A stretch of 64,000 nt of DNA from DATJZG01 sp035499295 (lineage in GTDB: Bacteria > Myxococcota > Myxococcia > Myxococcales > Anaeromyxobacteraceae): contig DATJZG010000016.1 of assembly GCA_035499295.1 (NCBI GenBank), positions 76,549 to 140,548 on the forward strand. The letters run 5' to 3'. How positions within the stretch are numbered: the first letter of the stretch is position 1; each line of letters begins with the position of its first letter. The translations under genes were made by a program, and so were the position numbers. Shown here piece after piece: positions 59,700 to 64,000 of this stretch. The notes beneath the pieces were generated by a model, which searched no databases, was not told the DNA's origin, and saw only the letters and a list, made by a program, of their open reading frames with translations.

Positions 59700-61139
59700 A
59701 TGGAAGGAGAGCGGGCCATCGACTGGTCGAGAGTGAAGCGGGTGCACCTCGTCGGCGTCTGCGGCACCGGGATGGGGTCCTTCGCCGGTATGCTCAAGGC
59801 GGCGGGCTACGAGGTCACCGGCTCGGACGAGAACGTCTATCCCCCCATGTCCACCCAGCTCGAGCGCTGGGGCATCGAGGCCTGGTCCGGCTACCGGCCC
59901 GAGAACCTGGACCGCGCCCGCCCCGACGTGGTGGTGGTGGGGAACGTGGTGCGCGCCGTCAACCCCGAGGCCGCCGCCGTGCGCGAGCGCGGGCTCGCCC
60001 ACGTCTCGTTCCCGCAGGCGCTCGGGGAGCTCTTCATCGCCCCGCGCCACGGGGTGGTGGTGGTGGGGACCCACGGCAAGACCACCACCAGCGCGCTCAT
60101 GGCTTTCGTACTCCACCGCGCCGGGCGCGACCCCTCGTTCCTGGTGGGAGGAGTGACCCGCGACTTCGACGGCAACTTCCGCATCGGGCGCGGGGAGCAC
60201 TTCGTCGTCGAGGGGGACGAGTACGACACCGCCTACTTCGACAAGGGGCCGAAGTTCCTCCACTACCGCCCCCGGACCGCCATCTTCACGAGCTGCGAGA
60301 TGGACCACGCCGACATCTACCGGGACGAGACCCACTACCGAAGCGCCTTCGAGCGGTTCGTGGCACTTTTGCCCCGGGACGGCTTCCTCGCGGCCTGCGC
60401 CACCTGGCCGAGCGTGGTCGAGCTCGCCGGGCGCGCCGCCTGCGAGGTGGAGAGCTACTCGGTCGAGCACCGGGCCGACTGGGAGGCGAGAGACCTCTCG
60501 CTCGCGGCCGACGGGGCGCGCTTCCGGCTCGTCCGGCGCGGCCGCGCGCTCGGCGCGGTGCGCCTCGCCGTCGGCGGGGCCCACAACGTGGAGAACGCGC
60601 TCGGGGTCGCGGCCGCGGCCACCCGCCTCGGCCTCGGCTTCGAGGAGATCGCGGCCGGGCTGGAGGAGTTCCGGGGCGTGAGGCGGCGCCAGGAGGTCCG
60701 AGGCAGCGCCGGCGGCGTGACCGTCGTCGACGACTTCGCCCACCACCCCACCGCGGTGTCGCGCACCCTCGCCGCCATCCGCGGCTCGTTCCCGGGGGCG
60801 AGGCTCCTCGCCTGCTTCGAGCCCCGCTCCAATACCAGCCGCCGCAGCCTGCACCAGGAGGAGTACGGCCGGAGCTTCGGCGACGCCGCGCGGGTGTTCC
60901 TGCTCCGCCCGGCGCCGACCGACCGCGTCCCGGAGGCGGAGCGGCTCGACGTGGACCGGCTGGCGCGCGACATCGCCGCCTCGGGCCGGCCGGCCCGGGC
61001 CTGCGGCGCGGTGGAGGAGATGGTGGAGGCGGTGTGCTCCGAGGCGCGGCCGGGGGACGTGGTGGTGGCGATGTCGAACGGCGCCTTCGGCGGGATCTGG
61101 GAGAAGCTGCTCGCGGCGCTGGGCGCCCGGAGAGGCTAG
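59700..61139 (+). CDS. mpl: UDP-MurNAc:L-Ala-gamma-D-Glu-mDAP ligase (murein peptide ligase)
   Basis: 479 residues, Mur-ligase fold. HLVGVCGTGMGSFAGMLKAAGYEVTGSDENVYPPMSTQLE starts the UDP-binding domain, GTHGKTTTSALMAFVL is the ATP loop, VEGDEYDTAYFDKGPKFLHY is the Mpl-specific segment, and VVDDFAHHPTAVSRTL with EPRSNTSRRSLHQEEY closes the third domain. It joins recovered tripeptide to UDP-MurNAc, bypassing MurC-D-E. Third gene of an operon whose first gene supplies the tripeptide. Confidence 0.96.
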   Translation: MEGERAIDWSRVKRVHLVGVCGTGMGSFAGMLKAAGYEVTGSDENVYPPMSTQLERWGIEAWSGYRPENLDRARPDVVVVGNVVRAVNPEAAAVRERGLAHVSFPQALGELFIAPRHGVVVVGTHGKTTTSALMAFVLHRAGRDPSFLVGGVTRDFDGNFRIGRGEHFVVEGDEYDTAYFDKGPKFLHYRPRTAIFTSCEMDHADIYRDETHYRSAFERFVALLPRDGFLAACATWPSVVELAGRAACEVESYSVEHRADWEARDLSLAADGARFRLVRRGRALGAVRLAVGGAHNVENALGVAAAATRLGLGFEEIAAGLEEFRGVRRRQEVRGSAGGVTVVDDFAHHPTAVSRTLAAIRGSFPGARLLACFEPRSNTSRRSLHQEEYGRSFGDAARVFLLRPAPTDRVPEAERLDVDRLARDIAASGRPARACGAVEEMVEAVCSEARPGDVVVAMSNGAFGGIWEKLLAALGARRG

Positions 61140-61170
61140 GCCTCCCTCCCCTTCGGCGCCAAGACGGCGA

Positions 61171-61199
61171 CGCCCGCCCCCCGGAGAAGGGAGCGGGCG
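61171..61199. terminator. Possible terminator hairpin between convergent mpl and cytochrome genes
   Basis: CGCCCGC at 61171-61177 pairs with GCGGGCG at 61193-61199 over a 15-nt loop, in the 87-bp gap between the two convergent stops. No clear U-tract. Confidence 0.4.
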
Positions 61200-61226
61200 C
61201 CGGGATCGCTGCTCTCGGTCCGCGAG

Positions 61227-62228
61227 CTAGTGGTGGCAGATGCGGCAGGTGGCGTTCGAGCTCATCTGCGCCGTCGTCCCCTTCCACCCCGGCGGGTGCG
61301 GGTTGATGCCGCCCTGCCCGTGGCACTGCACGCAGATGGCACCCGCCCCCTGGTTGTGACAGGCGGCGCAGGAGATGATGTTGCCGCGGGCGATGGGCCC
61401 GTGCGTCTGGGCCCAGCCGGCCGGGTGCGGGTCGGTTCCGGGCGGGGTGACCCCCTGGAACTGGTGGCAGCTCTGGCAGTAGCCGGTGCCGTGGCAGCGG
61501 AGGCAGCTCGCCGGGTCTTCCTGCTGCGCGAGCGCGTGCCGCGAGATCCAGTCGCCGCGGTGGATGAACTCCGCGCTCACCTTCTCGGGGAACTGGACGT
61601 CGGGCGGGAGCGGCCGGGTGGTGGCGGTGTGGCACTGGGAGCACATGGTCTGGTCGTGGCAGGTGGCGCAGGTGGAGACCGACTCGCGCGCCCACTTGCC
61701 GTGCTCCTCGAGGAAGTTCGCCGCGTGGGTGTACTCGGCGATGGGCTTGAGCGGATAGTGCTTGAGGTCGAGGTGGCAGGGCTGGCAGCGGCCGACGGCG
61801 AAGTCCTGCGAGTGCTGGTGGCAGCTCGTGCAGGCCTTCATGGCCGGGACCGGCTTCGCGATGTCACCGTTGTCGGTGAACTTCACGTGGCACTTGCCGC
61901 AGTCGTTGTTCACGCGGGGCAGGTGGGCCGCGTGGTCGAAGTGCACCGCCGGCTGGAAGCGCTGCACCGGCGTGTAGGTCGGCATCGGGTCGTGGCAGTT
62001 CCCGCACACCTCGGACTTGGCGGGGAGCTTCACGTCGATGACGTCCAGCTGGAGCTTCGTCGACTTGGGGATGGGCGAGTGGCACTCGAGACACGCCACC
62101 CCCGCCTCGATGTGGGTCGCGTGCGGGAACTTGTAGGGCTGCGGCTGCGTGGCCTCGGGCTTCTTCCCCTGGTTCACGCAGGCGGCCGCCGCGAGGACGA
62201 GCGGCACGACGAGGAGCCTGGTCTTCAT
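61227..62228 (-). CDS. Dodecahaem c-type cytochrome lipoprotein (OmcB/OmaB-like)
   Basis: 333 residues. The signal ends in LAAAAC (Cys about 17). Twelve CXXCH motifs follow in the mature protein (CLECH, CGNCH, CGKCH, CTSCH, CQPCH, CATCH, CSQCH, CLRCH, CQSCH, CAACH, CVQCH, CRICH), with many extra His for bis-His ligation. It overlaps the porin stop (TAATG), so it is co-expressed. Geobacter OmcB-type porin-cytochrome conduits use the same porin plus 12-haem lipoprotein layout to carry electrons across the outer membrane. Outer-membrane anchoring is inferred. Confidence 0.93.
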   Translation of the reverse strand: MKTRLLVVPLVLAAAACVNQGKKPEATQPQPYKFPHATHIEAGVACLECHSPIPKSTKLQLDVIDVKLPAKSEVCGNCHDPMPTYTPVQRFQPAVHFDHAAHLPRVNNDCGKCHVKFTDNGDIAKPVPAMKACTSCHQHSQDFAVGRCQPCHLDLKHYPLKPIAEYTHAANFLEEHGKWARESVSTCATCHDQTMCSQCHTATTRPLPPDVQFPEKVSAEFIHRGDWISRHALAQQEDPASCLRCHGTGYCQSCHQFQGVTPPGTDPHPAGWAQTHGPIARGNIISCAACHNQGAGAICVQCHGQGGINPHPPGWKGTTAQMSSNATCRICHH

Positions 62229-63652
62229 TAGTACACCTCGCGCGAGCGGTAGGTCTGGTTGTAGACGATCTTCACCAGGCCGCTGAAGTAGCTCGAGTAG
62301 TAGGGGGTCGCGCCGCCGGAGATGGCGCCCACGACCGAGAGCCCGCTCCCGATCTCGTAACCCAGGGTGGCGTTGCCGATGAGCGAGCTCCATTGTCCGT
62401 TGACCTGCTGCGTGAACCAGTAGCCCTGGAAGTCGAGGGTACCGGTGAAGCCGAGGGCCTTGAGGGAGCCGTAGGCCCGGGCGTTGCCGTAGCCCGAGGC
62501 GCTCGGGGTCTGGTTGAGCGGGGTCCAGGTCTCCGCCGAGGGGATCTGGAGCCAGGCGCCCTCGACCCCCACCGTGGCGGCCGCGGACGGCTTCCACTTC
62601 GCCCCGAGGAAGAGGCGGTTGCCGGCGGTGGTGCTGCTGCCGATGGCGTCCTCGAAGACGCGCCGGTACCCGACGTCGAAGTCGATGGGCACCTTGAGGT
62701 GGAACTGTTCCAGCCCGAGCCGCGCGCTCGCCCCCAGGTACTGGTGGGTGGCGTCGCTGAACACCCAGAGGATGGAGTTGTAGGGGAGGAAGAGCGCCGG
62801 GATGGTGTAGGAGTAGTCGAGGGTCGCCTGCAGGTGCGCGGTGATGGGGAAGACCACGTTCGCGCTCGCGTCCGCCACCTGCCCGCCGAAGCCGGTGAAG
62901 TAGTCGGCGGCGAAGAGGCTGTAGTCGAGGTAGCCGATCAGGTAGACCCAGGAGACCGGGGAGATCTTCAGGTCGACGGCCAGGTCCTCGCGGGTGATGT
63001 CCCCCGCGTCCCAGGCGAGCGCGGTGGAGACGCCCACGTTCACCCACTGCTCGTAGGCGAAGCCCAGGCGCCCGCCCACCGCCAGGTTCCCGATGGTGGG
63101 GTTGGCGGAGTAGACGTTGCCGTAGGCGGTGAAGCGCTGGGTGGTGGGGGCGCCCGCGTAGGCGTCGAGGGTGAACATGTTCGCGATGCGCGCCGAGAAC
63201 GAGCCGCCGTCGAGCTGCAGCATGCGCGAGTTTCCGTAGCCGACGCTCATGCGCCCGAGCGCGACCTTGAGGTTGCCCCCGAGCCAGCTCGCCTGCAGGT
63301 AGCCGAGGTTGAGGTCGCCGCTCCAGCGGCCGGAGTTGGCGTAGCCGTTCCACCAGCCGCCCGGCAGCGGGGAGGGCGTGCACGAGGGGCAGCTCGACGC
63401 GGGGCTCGCCAGGTCGACGCCGCCCCAGATGTCGACGACGAGCTGGAGGTCGCCGCCGGGGATCTGGAGCCCCCTCCCCGACAGGGAGAGGAACTCGTAG
63501 AGCGGGACCGCCGGGATGGTCCTGCCACCCTGGTACTGCTGCGAGGCGTTGAGCTGAGTGCTGGAGTAGACTTCCAACTCGCTCGCGCGACCGGCGGCGG
63601 GCGGAAGCAACGCGGCCGCCGCGATGAGTGCGATGCCGAGCCTGTGTCTCAT
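62228..63652 (-). CDS. Outer-membrane beta-barrel of a probable porin-cytochrome conduit
   Basis: 474 residues with a signal peptide (about 1-23, ending GRASELEV). The mature protein alternates strands and turns throughout: LQLVVDIWGGVDLAS, LNLGYLQASWLGGNLKVALGRMSVGYGN, RLGFAYEQWVNVGVSTALAWDAGDI, ATLGYEIGSGLSVVGAISGG, ending TYRSREVY, consistent with about 18-22 strands. A CPSC pair near residues 88-91 in a loop is unusual for a porin. It is followed by the 12-haem lipoprotein gene. CCTCCC ribosome-binding complement (GGGAGG) precedes the ATG at 63650-63652. Confidence 0.85.
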   Translation of the reverse strand: MRHRLGIALIAAAALLPPAAGRASELEVYSSTQLNASQQYQGGRTIPAVPLYEFLSLSGRGLQIPGGDLQLVVDIWGGVDLASPASSCPSCTPSPLPGGWWNGYANSGRWSGDLNLGYLQASWLGGNLKVALGRMSVGYGNSRMLQLDGGSFSARIANMFTLDAYAGAPTTQRFTAYGNVYSANPTIGNLAVGGRLGFAYEQWVNVGVSTALAWDAGDITREDLAVDLKISPVSWVYLIGYLDYSLFAADYFTGFGGQVADASANVVFPITAHLQATLDYSYTIPALFLPYNSILWVFSDATHQYLGASARLGLEQFHLKVPIDFDVGYRRVFEDAIGSSTTAGNRLFLGAKWKPSAAATVGVEGAWLQIPSAETWTPLNQTPSASGYGNARAYGSLKALGFTGTLDFQGYWFTQQVNGQWSSLIGNATLGYEIGSGLSVVGAISGGATPYYSSYFSGLVKIVYNQTYRSREVY

Positions 63653-64000
63653 AGGGAGGTCCGTCCCACGGTTCGGGTGTTCTGCGAACAGCGCGGGCAC
63701 CCGCTCGACCGCCCGCGCCAAGGCCCATCGAATACCGCACAACGAGGGGGGTTCGACAGCTTTTTTCTGCGCATCGCGGGAGCGGCCGGCCGACGCGCCC
63801 GTCTCGTCGCACCCCCTCTCACTGAGGGTGTGCGACGTCCCAGGGCTCGTCGCCCGTGGCGACTCCCTCGCGGAACCGAAGGAGACCGCGGTCGGGGTGC
63901 AGGTCATTCCACGCGCCTCGTTGTTTCCACCTCTCCCCTCGATGACGCCTTCTCCGGAGTCGATCCACGAGTGCGCCGGACAAGAGCCTGCGAGCTCGAG
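63653..64000. other. Region upstream of the porin-cytochrome operon
   Basis: About 350 bp with no convincing gene. It holds a long inverted repeat at 63806-63836 and a T-rich patch (CAGCTTTTTTCTG around 63755). On the minus strand one frame from the window edge to a TGA at 63819-63821 is open (about 60 codons), but its third-position GC is too low to call a gene tail. Confidence 0.5.
63806..63836. promoter_or_regulatory. 13-bp inverted repeat upstream of porin-cytochrome operon
   Basis: Arms 63806-63818 and 63824-63836 are complementary except at one position, with a 5-nt loop TCACT. The outer GTCGCAC and inner CCCTC blocks pair perfectly. It lies about 155 nt upstream of the porin start. 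It may be an operator, or the terminator of a gene to the right of the window. Confidence 0.5.

Noticed and set aside
63819..64000. Open minus-strand frame from the window edge to a TGA inside the inverted repeat (ends DEPWDVAHPQ)
   Set aside because: The tail looks protein-like, but third-position GC in the first half is low and there are only about 60 codons; it cannot be supported without sequence to the right.

Overview
The window is very GC-rich (roughly three quarters G+C by eye), with dense genes, strongly GC-biased third codon positions and many GTG/TTG starts. A dodecahaem c-type cytochrome with an outer-membrane barrel, a Myxococcus-type PilZ protein, Cys-rich surface lipoproteins and a large-subunit dnaE together suggest a Myxococcota chromosome, most likely an Anaeromyxobacter relative. 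This is an inference from content, not from an alignment. No tRNA, rRNA, CRISPR array, phage or insertion sequence was seen.

Left region (1-6350): a minus-strand vitamin B12 uptake operon controlled by a cobalamin riboswitch. The order is riboswitch, BtuB-like TonB receptor, Cys-rich beta-propeller lipoprotein, BtuF-like binding protein, FecCD/BtuC permease, then a membrane-anchored amidohydrolase cut by the window edge. No ATPase (BtuD) is present inside the window. The beta-propeller lipoprotein is the most interesting item: its fold and position recall BtuG, the surface cobalamin-capturing lipoprotein that caps BtuB in Bacteroides.

6350-15973: a GT4 glycosyltransferase bracketed by a 60-bp imperfect direct repeat, two small proteins (one DUF3467), an esterase-glpK pair, a PilZ protein, radA, a small Cys-rich lipoprotein, a bioB-bioF pair and a DUF2905 membrane protein.

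15996-25766: a malonate utilisation operon on the minus strand. It runs from an MdcY/MatR-like GntR regulator through a three-gene TRAP transporter to mdcA-C-D-E-G-B-H, mostly joined by 4-bp stop/start overlaps. A TGTATACA operator sits at the promoter end, facing a divergent metallo-hydrolase-like gene. The product of malonate decarboxylase is acetate, which the acetyl-CoA synthetase at 55.5-57.4 kb could activate.

26.5-43.8 kb: threonine dehydratase, a LuxR-type regulator, a TauE/DUF1634 exporter pair, an MFS transporter, dnaE, several membrane or unknown proteins, an esterase, pyruvate carboxylase, a hotdog thioesterase and diacylglycerol kinase.

43.8-47.8 kb: a complete lower tyrosine catabolic operon (fumarylacetoacetase, maleylacetoacetate isomerase, 4-hydroxyphenylpyruvate dioxygenase, homogentisate dioxygenase). 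47.9-57.4 kb holds CBS and universal stress proteins, a dihydroorotate-dehydrogenase-like enzyme, a large secreted unknown protein, an acetyltransferase, a GST, an outer-membrane protein, an FKBP isomerase and acetyl-CoA synthetase.

57.5-61.1 kb is a peptidoglycan-recycling operon (LD-carboxypeptidase, serine beta-lactamase-like hydrolase, Mpl). 61.2-63.7 kb is a porin plus 12-haem lipoprotein cytochrome pair resembling the porin-cytochrome conduits used for extracellular electron transfer.
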